In this document: piece by piece, positions 7,582-16,509 of the stretch
Layout: the number at the start of each line of letters is the position of its first letter
Numbering within the stretch: position 1 is the first letter of the stretch
NCBI RefSeq assembly: GCF_963676285.1
Contig: NZ_OY781063.1
Coordinates: 1,178,001-1,242,000 of the forward strand
Length of the DNA stretch: 64,000 bases
Direction of reading: 5' to 3'
From: an uncultured Sphaerochaeta sp.
GTDB taxonomy: Bacteria > Spirochaetota > Spirochaetia > Sphaerochaetales > Sphaerochaetaceae
Position numbers and translations under genes: made by a program
The notes under the pieces: generated by a model
Databases searched by the model: none
Told to the model about the DNA's origin: nothing
What the model saw: the letters and a program-made list of their open reading frames with translations, nothing else

Positions 7582-8601
7582 TCATCCAATCATCACCTTA
7601 TACACCTCTCCCCTATGCTCAGAGGCGAAGGTGAAAGCTTCAACTACCTGGTCGAAGGGGAATCGGTGGGAGATGATACCTTCAACCGAGAGAGCTTTGG
7701 AAGCCAAGAGTGACAGTACTGGGCCAAAAGTATTACAGTATCGGTTCACTCCCCTGACATCCAGCTCTTTCTCGATGACTGTCTCCATGGAGAACGGGAA
7801 TGATGAGACCTCTGGCCAACCGACCAGGACAATCACCCCGCCCCGCTTTGCAAGAAATGGTGTGGAGGAGGCTCCCTTGCTGGAGCCGGAGGTATCGAAC
7901 ACAACATCAACACCCCTTCCCCCGGTTAAGGAATGAATTTGTTCAGTTGTTGATTCCTTCCCTGCATGAATCACACCATCGGCTCCCAGTTCCTTCGCTT
8001 TTTCCAGTCGGGAATCGAACACATCGGTCATGTACACCTTGCTTGCCCCAAAAGAACGGGCAACCAGCATGGTAATCAAGCCAATCGGGCCGGAACCCAC
8101 GATGGCAACAGAGGAGCCCGGCTTTAACCCAGCACGGTTGCATGCCTGCATACCAACCGACAAGGGTTCAACCAACGCACCCTCTTCCAAAGACACCCCG
8201 TCAGGAAGTCGGTGTAACATGGAACCATCAATAGACACATACTCGGTAAAGGTACCATTGACCGGAGGAGCAGAGAGGAACACCACATCAGGGCAAAGGT
8301 TATACCGTCCACTGCGACAGAACTCACACTTCCCACAGGGAATGCCTGGTTCAATGACCACCAGCTCACCTACAGAGAAGCCAGGGCCTTCCACCACTTT
8401 TCCTACTGCTTCGTGACCTGGTATATAGGGTTCATCAACCACAAAGGGGCCAAGTTTTCCCTCAGTAAAGAAGTGGATGTCTGATCCACAAAGCCCATTG
8501 GCCAGGATCTGCACCAGGACCTCATGTTCTTTCCGCTCTGGTACAGGAACCTGTTCCAGACGTAAGTCCTTTTTCCCATAGAGAACTGCTGCTTTCATCA
8601 T
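7582..8601 (-). CDS. Zinc-dependent alcohol/polyol dehydrogenase (MDR family)
   Basis: A 339-residue medium-chain dehydrogenase resembling sorbitol/L-iditol and threonine dehydrogenases; it oxidises a sugar alcohol or secondary alcohol with NAD(P). Catalytic zinc site: Cys in NGLCGSDIHF and His-Glu in IPGHEAVG. Structural zinc site: four cysteines in CGKCEFCRSGRYNLC. Rossmann motif: AIVGSGPIGL. The start is ATG 8601 (or the adjacent ATG 8598), one base after the stop of the GH2 gene, with GAGGGA upstream inside that gene, so the two are coupled. It is last in the transport operon and probably acts on the sugar released by the GH2 enzyme. Exact substrate unknown. Confidence 0.85.
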   Translation of the reverse strand: MMKAAVLYGKKDLRLEQVPVPERKEHEVLVQILANGLCGSDIHFFTEGKLGPFVVDEPYIPGHEAVGKVVEGPGFSVGELVVIEPGIPCGKCEFCRSGRYNLCPDVVFLSAPPVNGTFTEYVSIDGSMLHRLPDGVSLEEGALVEPLSVGMQACNRAGLKPGSSVAIVGSGPIGLITMLVARSFGASKVYMTDVFDSRLEKAKELGADGVIHAGKESTTEQIHSLTGGRGVDVVFDTSGSSKGASSTPFLAKRGGVIVLVGWPEVSSFPFSMETVIEKELDVRGVNRYCNTFGPVLSLLASKALSVEGIISHRFPFDQVVEAFTFASEHRGEVYKVMIG

Positions 8602-8602
8602 C

Positions 8603-11347
8603 CTATTTTCCCTCATTTCGTGCCAATGAAGCTATTTCCTCGAGCGTAAGATTGCAATTAGGTGCAAACTGATCACTCTGCATATAGGAAAGTATTGAAT
8701 GGAACAACTGACGAGCAACCTTACGCCGCTCTAGGCTAGAAGTCAGATCCATGCTGCAGACCATCAATTTACCCGGACCAATCATGCATTCAAACAGCAA
8801 TCCAAGCTTGTGACTCCTGAACCATGTGTCGATCGGCTGTACCATGGGGGACAGCTCATGGGGAAGATCATCGAGGACCATGGCACTGCTGCCATGTACC
8901 AACTCCCACCACTGCCAATCACTATGGTCCTCAGTCGGAAACTCAGAAAAGACCTGATGCCCAGCGTCCACTACCATCCCAAGGGTATGAGGTGCCTGTC
9001 CACCAGTCCAGGAGGTGTTCCAGAACACAGAGGAGAATCCTAAAGCCACCTCCGGTTCTCCAGAGCTGAGCAACAGAACCTTTTTCCCATCTAGAAGCGC
9101 ACCACGGCTCTTCTCATCCAAACAATCCGTTACCAGCACATCCCCTGTCTCAAGTTCCACCTCTCGAGGGAACACCCAGATATCCCATGAGTTTTCCTTA
9201 CTTGGATCCTCCAAGGTAACAGAGAAAGTCAGCTTCTGAGCAGTAACGAGTTCGGGAATGGATAGAGAAAGGGTAGCCAATGGCTGTAATCCCCTGCCTA
9301 CAGCTTGCTCAGTGAAGAGAGAACCACATTGTACCTGACATCCTTTTCCATCGTTCAAACTCCAGGTTACCTTCGGTTGCTCAATTGCATTGCGACCAAA
9401 GTTTGCCAGCTCAATCTCTGCCTCCAGTGTTTCACCTGCGGTATAGTACCGCCTGGGAAGTCTGGCAAGTAGGACGATATCATCACAGAACCTTCTGAAC
9501 TGCTCACCGCTACAGTAACCCTTCTCCTGCCAGAAAGCATTCAATACTCCTTCCAGGGCAGTACCCTGGCCAGGGAAGTCTGTGAGGGCCAACAACTGGA
9601 CCCCAGCAAGGTTTCCAGTCCTCAGGGCTGCTTCCATCTCTTCCTTGTAGCACAGCACCTGCTGGAACCCCGAGGCTTGCAGGAACCGATCCGCTTGACC
9701 AGAGAGTCCACGCCGTTCGAGAATATCGGCAAAAACCTCGAAGTTGCGCGGCTTCAGGTACCCTTTATACTCCTTCATCTCAGAGAAGTCAGGAAAGACA
9801 CACCACTGTCCCATCTCATGGGTCACCACAGGGCCAGGATACTTTTCACAGATGGCTGTGTAATCACTACAGGTCTCAGGTGCCCTTGCGTTGATCCTGG
9901 AATCCAATTCCTCACCCCAGGCTTGTATGCGGGGTTCAGGTACTACCTGGTACGCATTCTCTTCCAAGGCAGGCCATCCAGATGCAGAGGTATGCAGCCG
10001 TCTTGCATCCTTCACATTCCATGTGGATGCCCAGAGGCCAAGGACTTCCTTATCGCGGCCGTCAGGTTCATTCCCACTGGCAAAGAAAAGGAATGAGGGA
10101 TGGTTCCCGTACTCAGCTACAATCCTATCAGATTCAGAGAAGAGCCAATCATCAAAGGCCTTGTTCTCATCATAAGCCACTCCCTGGTTCTTCCAGATCG
10201 GGCACTCCACCTGCAAGTAGAATCCCATACGATCGGCAACGCTGAAAGCTGCCTCAGGTGGGCACCAGGAGTGGAAACGGACATGGTTCAACCCATATGC
10301 CTTGCTCTGGGAGAAGAGGTACTCCCAATACTCCTCCTCCATAGGAGGATGTCCGGTCTTTGGAAAAACACAGCACTCCACCGTCCCTCGGAGGAATAGC
10401 TGCTTCCCATTCACAAATATATGTTTTCCTTTGGCCTCTACACTTCTGAGGCCAATCTGGAAGGACTTCTCATCAACAACACTCTCCCCTGACTCAAGCA
10501 GTACCTGAACATCCTCAAGGTTTGGAGCATACTCATCCCAGCGAGGCACCTCGGTAAGCTCCAGATGAAAAGCAGTTGTTCCTGGCCTCACACTTTTGCT
10601 GAGAGTGACAGCGTCTTTCCCTGGTCTTTTAATCTGTAATGCAACCTCAGCTTCTTGCTCTCCGTGATTCTCCACACCAACAGTACAGAGTGCAGCATTG
10701 CGTTTTGTATTCGAATATACACTGACCTCCCCCAAAGACAAAGCAGCTATTGGGAGCAGTGCCAGCTGACCCACAATCCCATTCCACGGTCCTTGGGTCT
10801 GGTCGGAAATGCTGTGAGCGTTGGGTCCTACCTCGTGTATCATCCGGTTATCAACGCGAATGACCAACACTACTTCCTCATCATCCAATGAAGGAACATC
10901 ATAGCGGTGTGGAACGCTCAGACTGTCACAGGACCCAATAAACACCCCGTTCACCCATACACGAGTCTCCCAGTGTGGACGCTCGAGGACCAACTGCCAG
11001 GAATTATTATTATGCTTTGGAATGGTAATATGCTTTACATACCACGCTGGGCCGATAAACCGTGTTTCGGGTTGCAGCCAGTAGGGGAAGCGAAATGCAT
11101 CATCCCCTCTGTATGGCTCATAGAGTGGGTCTTGTAAAAACTCATTACCAAACTGCGAACCTACCCACTCAGTCTTACTGGTTATAGGGCTCCCAATACC
11201 AGAGAGTTCAAGGCTGCCAGGAAGCGTTATTGGATGTGCATGTTTCCCTACCAAGGAAGCCGGTTCATACCACTTTTCAGACAATCCCCTATCCTCTTCA
11301 TCAAGAAACACCTGCCACTGGCCACGTAGATCAATTTTCTCTCTCAT
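8603..11347 (-). CDS. Glycoside hydrolase family 2 protein
   Basis: A 914-residue intracellular glycosidase with the GH2 plan: jelly-roll sugar-binding domain (about 1-190, RGQWQVFLDEED to WETRVWVNGVFIG), immunoglobulin-like domain (about 200-300), TIM barrel (about 305-600) and extra C-terminal beta domains. The likely acid/base is E427 in SGNEPD and the nucleophile E511 in VTHEMGQW. LRGTVECCVFPKTGHPP opens the barrel, as in beta-glucuronidase/galactosidase relatives. There is no signal peptide, so it cleaves imported oligosaccharides. The start ATG 11347 has AAGG eight bases upstream; a longer GTG start inside the permease gene was rejected. Linkage specificity (galactoside, glucuronide or mannoside) cannot be told. 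Confidence 0.88.
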   Translation of the reverse strand: MREKIDLRGQWQVFLDEEDRGLSEKWYEPASLVGKHAHPITLPGSLELSGIGSPITSKTEWVGSQFGNEFLQDPLYEPYRGDDAFRFPYWLQPETRFIGPAWYVKHITIPKHNNNSWQLVLERPHWETRVWVNGVFIGSCDSLSVPHRYDVPSLDDEEVVLVIRVDNRMIHEVGPNAHSISDQTQGPWNGIVGQLALLPIAALSLGEVSVYSNTKRNAALCTVGVENHGEQEAEVALQIKRPGKDAVTLSKSVRPGTTAFHLELTEVPRWDEYAPNLEDVQVLLESGESVVDEKSFQIGLRSVEAKGKHIFVNGKQLFLRGTVECCVFPKTGHPPMEEEYWEYLFSQSKAYGLNHVRFHSWCPPEAAFSVADRMGFYLQVECPIWKNQGVAYDENKAFDDWLFSESDRIVAEYGNHPSFLFFASGNEPDGRDKEVLGLWASTWNVKDARRLHTSASGWPALEENAYQVVPEPRIQAWGEELDSRINARAPETCSDYTAICEKYPGPVVTHEMGQWCVFPDFSEMKEYKGYLKPRNFEVFADILERRGLSGQADRFLQASGFQQVLCYKEEMEAALRTGNLAGVQLLALTDFPGQGTALEGVLNAFWQEKGYCSGEQFRRFCDDIVLLARLPRRYYTAGETLEAEIELANFGRNAIEQPKVTWSLNDGKGCQVQCGSLFTEQAVGRGLQPLATLSLSIPELVTAQKLTFSVTLEDPSKENSWDIWVFPREVELETGDVLVTDCLDEKSRGALLDGKKVLLLSSGEPEVALGFSSVFWNTSWTGGQAPHTLGMVVDAGHQVFSEFPTEDHSDWQWWELVHGSSAMVLDDLPHELSPMVQPIDTWFRSHKLGLLFECMIGPGKLMVCSMDLTSSLERRKVARQLFHSILSYMQSDQFAPNCNLTLEEIASLARNEGK

Positions 11348-11363
11348 ATAACTAGCCTTATCC

Positions 11364-12206
11364 TTATTGCTTGACAGCACCTGCTGTCAGGCCACGTATA
11401 TAATACTTCTGCACTGCGAGGAAGATTGCAACGGTCGGGATGCAAACCAACGTCGAGGCAGCCATTGCCGGCCCGTAGGGCGGCGCTGACCCTGCTGATA
11501 CCCCGGTAAGCATGTTCGCCATACCGATGGGGAGGGTCATGGACAACTCCTGCCGAATGGCGATCAAGGGCCAAAGGAAGTTGTTCCAGCTGTTAATGAA
11601 CGTGATAATGCCCAAACTTGCCAGGGCAGGCACCATAATCGGCAAGGCAATCTGGAAGAATATCCTCAGATCCCCTGCCCCATCTATCTTCGCTGAATCC
11701 AGCAAGGCATTAGGGACATAGGATGCATACTGATTCATCAGGAAAATCCCAATGGGAGGAGCGATGAAGGGAAGCATCAAGGAAATCAGGGAATTGGTCA
11801 TTCCAAGCCTACTGGTTACCACAAACAAGGGGACCACCAGAATGGGGAAAGGGATCATGGTTGAGGAAAGAAGAACCGCAAACAGCTTTCCCCGTCCCTT
11901 GAAGCGAAACTTTGCGAATGCGTAGCCTGCCAAGCTTGTGATCACCAAGGCCAACAATGTGGTAAACAAGGCAACAATCAAGCTATTGAGGATCCAACGG
12001 GAGAACGGCCACGAGGAAAACAATCTTGCATAGTTTCCACCGTCCAGACTCTTTGGCAAGAATGTAGCCGGCTGAAAAATCTCCTCGGTTGTCTTGAATG
12101 ACGAACTGACCATCCAGATAAAGGGAAGCAGCATAAATGCGCCACCAACCCATACCACAATATTCATCACCCAGGCACCGGCTGAAAGACGACTGAATTT
12201 TCTCAT
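11364..12206 (-). CDS. Sugar ABC transporter permease, MalG type
   Basis: A 280-residue inner-membrane protein with six predicted hydrophobic segments. The cytoplasmic EAA loop is seen as DSAKIDGAGDLRIFFQIALP, the contact to the shared ATPase. The C-terminus QKYYIRGLTAGAVKQ is typical of MalG-type (CUT1) permeases. Its ATG overlaps the stop of the first permease by four bases, so the two are made together and should form the heterodimeric channel. No ATPase gene is in this operon; CUT1 importers of this kind often share one MsmK/UgpC-like ATPase encoded elsewhere. Confidence 0.92.
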   Translation of the reverse strand: MRKFSRLSAGAWVMNIVVWVGGAFMLLPFIWMVSSSFKTTEEIFQPATFLPKSLDGGNYARLFSSWPFSRWILNSLIVALFTTLLALVITSLAGYAFAKFRFKGRGKLFAVLLSSTMIPFPILVVPLFVVTSRLGMTNSLISLMLPFIAPPIGIFLMNQYASYVPNALLDSAKIDGAGDLRIFFQIALPIMVPALASLGIITFINSWNNFLWPLIAIRQELSMTLPIGMANMLTGVSAGSAPPYGPAMAASTLVCIPTVAIFLAVQKYYIRGLTAGAVKQ

Positions 12207-13060
12207 AGGTCACTCTCCTTTCTCAGCTTCATCTGTACTGCAGAGAATGAGGCAATGGCAATAAACAATACCAGGCCAATTGCCGATGCATAGCCAAAGC
12301 GGAACTGCGTGAACCCTCTCAGGTAGAGGTACTGCACCACCGATCTGGTTGCATTGGAAGGACCACCCCCGGTAAGGATCTGTGGTTCATCGAAGATCTG
12401 CATGGAGCCGATGAGAATGATCATGGAGACAAAGAAGGTGATCGGGCGCAGTTGTGGGAGTGTTACCGAGAAAAATCGTTGCATGGTCGTTGCTCCATCA
12501 ACCTTCGCTGCATCATAGAGTTCCCGGTCAATTCCCTGCAGTCCTGCCAAGAAGTAGATACTGGTCAATCCCAACCAGCGCCAGATGATCACCACAATTA
12601 CCGGAACCAAGGCAAGCGTTCGAGAGCCCAACCAGTCGAGGGGGACCCCAAGCATCCTGTTGATCAAGCCAAAATTTGTATTGAACAACATCAAGAATGT
12701 CTGTGAGATTGCAACCGTAGAAGTAACGATAGGCGCGAAATAGATAGCCCTGATCACCAGACGCCCACGGAGGTGTGGCGAATCGAGTGCGAGTGCGAGG
12801 AGAAGAGAGAGCGGCACTACAACAAAAAGACTCACTGCACTGTAGAGCAAGGTGTTCCTGACAGAGAGCCAGAACACCGAATCGGTGGCTATCCCCTTCA
12901 GATTATCCAACCCATTGAACTCAGGGCTCTTGATCCCGGTCCAATTGAAAAAGCTGACCACCAAAGAGAATATCATCGGGCCAAACATGAAGACCAGGAA
13001 CACCAAATAAGCTGGAAGTATAAAGAAATAGGGTGTCCTCTTGTACATCGTCGTGCGCAT
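12203..13060 (-). CDS. Sugar ABC transporter permease, MalF type
   Basis: A 285-residue permease with six membrane spans. It starts MRTTMYKRTPYFFILPAYL, with FMFGPMIFSLVVSFFNWTG as first-span pattern of MalF-type proteins. The EAA loop reads YDAAKVDGATTMQRFFSVTLP, followed by FDEPQILTGGGPSNAT, a strongly conserved loop. The start was set at ATG 13060, five bases after a full AGGAGG; GTG 13066 and ATG 13063 overlap that ribosome site and were rejected. It is the first permease downstream of the binding-protein gene, from which it is separated by a stem-loop. Confidence 0.92.
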   Translation of the reverse strand: MRTTMYKRTPYFFILPAYLVFLVFMFGPMIFSLVVSFFNWTGIKSPEFNGLDNLKGIATDSVFWLSVRNTLLYSAVSLFVVVPLSLLLALALDSPHLRGRLVIRAIYFAPIVTSTVAISQTFLMLFNTNFGLINRMLGVPLDWLGSRTLALVPVIVVIIWRWLGLTSIYFLAGLQGIDRELYDAAKVDGATTMQRFFSVTLPQLRPITFFVSMIILIGSMQIFDEPQILTGGGPSNATRSVVQYLYLRGFTQFRFGYASAIGLVLFIAIASFSAVQMKLRKESDL

Positions 13061-13088
13061 CATCACCTCCTAGCAAAACAGAGAGCAA

Positions 13089-13112
13089 GGGGGAGAAGCA
13101 AACTTCTCCCCC
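13089..13112 (-). terminator. Intercistronic stem-loop between binding protein and permease
   Basis: A perfect 10-bp stem (GGGGGAGAAG / CTTCTCCCCC) with a 4-base loop lies 17 bases after the binding-protein stop and before the permease ribosome site. There is no T-run. Such hairpins act as leaky terminators or protect the upstream mRNA, so that binding protein is made in excess over permease. Confidence 0.7.
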
Positions 13113-13129
13113 AAAGAAATATCCAAATC

Positions 13130-14440
13130 TTACAGCTGTGCATCACGTTCAGTGATTTCAACTACGGTATCAACAAATTCACTGGACGAGAGCTTGCCTT
13201 CAATAAACAATGGCAGGTTGTCCACTATTGCCTGCAAGAGGAATGGACGGGCTTGGCTCTGCCATAGTGGAGGTGTCTCCAACGCCACATCAGCAAATAC
13301 TGCACCAATCTTCTGGCCACCAAAGAATGGATGTTCTTCCTCGGTTACCGCTGGGGAATCGAGAGCTTCGTACATCGTGGGATAGAAGTTGATCGTCTTA
13401 TAACGATCCAGCTGACCATCAAGGGACATATATGCATCATCCAGCACATCCCACACGATGTCCTTGATCTTTGAACTCTTGGTAATGGCAAATCCGGTAC
13501 CACCCCAGACACTGGTGCGGTAACCACTGCCGTCTTCCCAGACCGGCATCGGTGCAACACGCCAATCTCCTGCCATGCTCTCAACACCAGGCTGCAATAC
13601 CGAGGTATTGTACCAGTCAGGGGCAACCATACCGGCTACCTTGCCTGTCGAGAATGCAGTTGGGATGGTGGAACCCCAGAACTCATTGCCCAAGACAACC
13701 TGTAGTGCGTTGGCATCGAGTGCTTCTCGCAGCATATCCAGTACCTTAATCGCTGCTTCCCGATTCTTTCCTTCACCCAGAACAAGATTTCCTTCCTGGT
13801 CAAAGAACTGTCCGCCACGCTGTAGGAACATCAAGGAGAAAATTCCCGAGGAATCATTATCCATGACACCAATCTTTACTCCATGCCCAGCCAACTCTTT
13901 TCCTGCCTCGATGTACTCTTCCCAAGTTGTGGGGATGTCTACACCATACTTCTCGAAGATTGCCGGCTGATAGTAATACACTGAAGCGGTCAGTGCACTC
14001 TCAAGCCCGTAGATTCTTCCTTCGTAGGTATACAGTGCCCAACGGCCCTGTACAAAATCGTCGTAGCGGTCCCCAATCTTGTCGGTCAGGTCAACCAGGA
14101 AGGAGTCTACATTGCCATCCTCCATCAACGTGGGGAACCAGCCTTGCTCAACTCCGATCAAGTCAGGCATCTCCTCCCCAGCAACAGATGCAGTGATCAA
14201 GCTGGTAATCGTGTTCGGCATGATCTGTGCATCGAGTGCAATCTGGTACTCAGGATTGTTCTCATTCATCATGTCGATACGTTTCTGGAAGAATTGACGA
14301 TAGAGATCATCATGTGTCCACATCTTGATCGTTACCGTCTCCCCCTTCTTTGGGGTTATGGATTCTTCTTTCGCTCCACCTGCCATTAGCAGTGAAGCGC
14401 CTACAACCAAAACAAGTAATACTGATAAGCATTTCTTCAT
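13130..14440 (-). CDS. Sugar ABC transporter substrate-binding protein (SBP_bac_1)
   Basis: A 436-residue extracytoplasmic binding protein of family 1. The signal peptide is MKKCLSVLLVLVVGASLLMA, then GGAKEE, so a cut after MA is likely; there is no lipobox cysteine at the cut. Mature motifs are VTIKMWTHDD (first strand), EEMPDLIGVEQGWFP, IYGLESALTASVYYY, PTTWEEYIEAGKELA and FSTGKVAGMVAPDWY, which line the cleft in family 1 proteins. It heads the operon with two permeases, a GH2 glycosidase and a dehydrogenase. Two AraC regulators lie just upstream on the same strand. The ligand is probably the GH2 substrate. Confidence 0.92.
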   Translation of the reverse strand: MKKCLSVLLVLVVGASLLMAGGAKEESITPKKGETVTIKMWTHDDLYRQFFQKRIDMMNENNPEYQIALDAQIMPNTITSLITASVAGEEMPDLIGVEQGWFPTLMEDGNVDSFLVDLTDKIGDRYDDFVQGRWALYTYEGRIYGLESALTASVYYYQPAIFEKYGVDIPTTWEEYIEAGKELAGHGVKIGVMDNDSSGIFSLMFLQRGGQFFDQEGNLVLGEGKNREAAIKVLDMLREALDANALQVVLGNEFWGSTIPTAFSTGKVAGMVAPDWYNTSVLQPGVESMAGDWRVAPMPVWEDGSGYRTSVWGGTGFAITKSSKIKDIVWDVLDDAYMSLDGQLDRYKTINFYPTMYEALDSPAVTEEEHPFFGGQKIGAVFADVALETPPLWQSQARPFLLQAIVDNLPLFIEGKLSSSEFVDTVVEITERDAQL

Positions 14441-14597
14441 AGTTTTACTACTCCTTTGTATTTAGTCTAGGAGCGGTTATGCGAACTGTCTATGGAACTC
14501 TTGATAAATTTATGGACAAAATGATAATCATGAACTACAGCGAAAGTTAATCTATCAAGTCTAATATTTTTCATATTATTTGTTCTTTTAAATCGGT

Positions 14598-15488
14598 TTA
14601 TGTGTGTGCAACCTTTCTATATTCTCTGGGAGATACCCCAATTATCTTCTTAAAAACGCGAGAAAAATAGAACTGGTCAGTAAATCCCACATACTCTGCA
14701 ATGCGGTTAATTGGCTCAGGGGTGGCATCGAGATAGTAACAAGCCCGCTGCATCCTCAGGTGCTGCACAAACGCCATCGGAGAGTAGCCGGTCACCTCCT
14801 TGAATAGCTGGATAATCCTACTTGGACTGTACTGGGAACGTGAGATAAACGTTTCAAGGGTTATCTCCTCGGTCAGGTGACTCTGGGCATAGGCGATCAG
14901 GTCCTCAATAACCCGCACCCCGGGAACATTCAATGTGTCGGTAGTAAAATACTCCTGCTCATAGGAGAGCGAGAGGATCAGGGCAGCAGCGCTGCTTGCT
15001 GCAAGCAGGTAGCGATGCGTATAGCCTCTGGAGAGCGGGGTGAACACCTGAGTGAACAACCCAAGGATAACCGACTGGGAAGCATGGGGAATCTTGATAC
15101 CTCTCCCTGAGAGTGCTCTGGGTACATAGGTCGGGGAAAAATCACCTGCAAAGTGAAACCAGTAGATCGACCAAGGGTGATCCTTGCTTGCCCCATAGAG
15201 ATGGGCAGTTTTCTCTGGAATGGTAATGGCTTGCCCCTTGGATAAATGGCTCACTGTTCCATCAATGCTCACAAACCCCTCCCCCTCCTCACAGTAGATG
15301 AAGATGTTCTGCTCACACCCATGCAGACGCTGACGAAGGTGGTATCGGGCATGGGGGAAATACCCTGCATCAGAGATCACAAAACCACGAAGAGCTGGAT
15401 TTGATTTGAACGCATCCAGCATACTGCGGGGGATCACATAGAGCTTCTCCTTGGGAAAGCCCTCTCCCTTCTCACGAATTCTTGCCAT
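14598..15488 (-). CDS. AraC family transcriptional regulator (proximal)
   Basis: A 296-residue regulator. Residues about 35-140 form a cupin arm (FIYCEEGEGFVSIDG, IPEKTAHLYGAS), the sugar sensor. Residues about 195-293 hold two helix-turn-helix units: EEITLETFISRSQYSPSRI and PINRIAEYVGFTDQFYFSR, ending with KKIIGVSPREYRK. The start ATG 15488 overlaps the end of the upstream AraC gene by 17 bases and has GGGGGAGAAG before it, so both regulators are co-translated. It is read towards the GH2 transport operon about 160 bases downstream and is the most likely activator of that operon. Confidence 0.88.
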   Translation of the reverse strand: MARIREKGEGFPKEKLYVIPRSMLDAFKSNPALRGFVISDAGYFPHARYHLRQRLHGCEQNIFIYCEEGEGFVSIDGTVSHLSKGQAITIPEKTAHLYGASKDHPWSIYWFHFAGDFSPTYVPRALSGRGIKIPHASQSVILGLFTQVFTPLSRGYTHRYLLAASSAAALILSLSYEQEYFTTDTLNVPGVRVIEDLIAYAQSHLTEEITLETFISRSQYSPSRIIQLFKEVTGYSPMAFVQHLRMQRACYYLDATPEPINRIAEYVGFTDQFYFSRVFKKIIGVSPREYRKVAHT

Positions 15489-16338
15489 GTTGCTTCTCCC
15501 CCTCCCTATACTGCAGCGGACTCGATCCTACCCGTTTCTTGAAGTTCGTACAAAAAGAACTCGCTGTTGAAAACCCACAGCAGGAAGCAACCTTCTTGAT
15601 CGGGAAATCAGTGGTACGCAAGAGGTACTTGGCATTCGCCACCCGGTGGTTGAGCATGTATTCATGCGGGGAAAACCCGGTACTCTGCTTGAAGAGCCGG
15701 GAAAAGTAGTAAGGACTGAGATTTGCACGACTGGCAAGGTCCTCGACACTCAGCGACTGCTCGATATGCATCGATATATAGGTAAGTACTTCCTCAATGG
15801 CATCCACACTGGAGGTCTTCTCACCTGCAAACCGGGCAAGGTAGAGTTCAGTCATCACATTGGTGATCAACTGGGAAATCCGTGCCTCATTGACCGTTTC
15901 CTTTTTGTCAAATACGGAGAATATCTGGTAGAGGTTGCGCTCAACCACATACGCGGATGGAAGCAACTGTATCACAGGCTCCCCTCCCTGGGAGAGTGCT
16001 GAAAACCAACTTCTCAAGATGGGTCCATCTATATGCATCCAGAGAATCTCCCACCCTTCCTTCGATGCTTTGTAGGTATGCGCCTGATAACAGTCAAGCA
16101 AGGCGATGCTTCCTGTCCCCACCGCTCTATATTCCCCACCCTGGAGGACATACCCAGAGCCGGAGAGGGTGTAGATCAGAAGATAACTGTCGTAGCGTTG
16201 TCGCGCAACAAGATATTCAGCACTACAATGGTAGTGACCAATACAGAGCAAGTAATAGAAAAGGGACCGAGCGCGAGCGCTGGCACTATAAAGAAAAATT
16301 TTTGAAGGTTCTAATACTCCAGGACTATGGTAATTCAT
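15472..16338 (-). CDS. AraC family transcriptional regulator (distal)
   Basis: A 288-residue AraC regulator with an N-terminal cupin (YDSYLLIYTLSGSGYVLQGG, LLDCYQAHTYKAS) and a C-terminal double helix-turn-helix (QSLSVEDLASRANLSPYYFSRLFK and PIKKVASCCGFSTASSFCTNFKK). AGGT lies seven bases before the ATG. It is divergent from the DUF5107-TPR gene, with about 170 bases between them, so it may control that gene as well as the downstream GH2 operon. Sequence identity to the proximal AraC protein is low outside the helix-turn-helix, so the pair is not a recent duplication. Confidence 0.87.
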   Translation of the reverse strand: MNYHSPGVLEPSKIFLYSASARARSLFYYLLCIGHYHCSAEYLVARQRYDSYLLIYTLSGSGYVLQGGEYRAVGTGSIALLDCYQAHTYKASKEGWEILWMHIDGPILRSWFSALSQGGEPVIQLLPSAYVVERNLYQIFSVFDKKETVNEARISQLITNVMTELYLARFAGEKTSSVDAIEEVLTYISMHIEQSLSVEDLASRANLSPYYFSRLFKQSTGFSPHEYMLNHRVANAKYLLRTTDFPIKKVASCCGFSTASSFCTNFKKRVGSSPLQYREGEKQHGKNS

Positions 16339-16509
16339 TGTTGCAACCTAACTAAATGTATTTTGCTCGACACTTCATATATGATAATAGTCCATGTTTA
16401 GCAGAAACACAATGCCGAAAAAAAGAGCAAGAAATCAAAATCAATGAGCAACTTTTCTTAATACGTATCCACTATTCCCTGCTACAATGGCAGGCAGGAG
16501 GATACTCTC

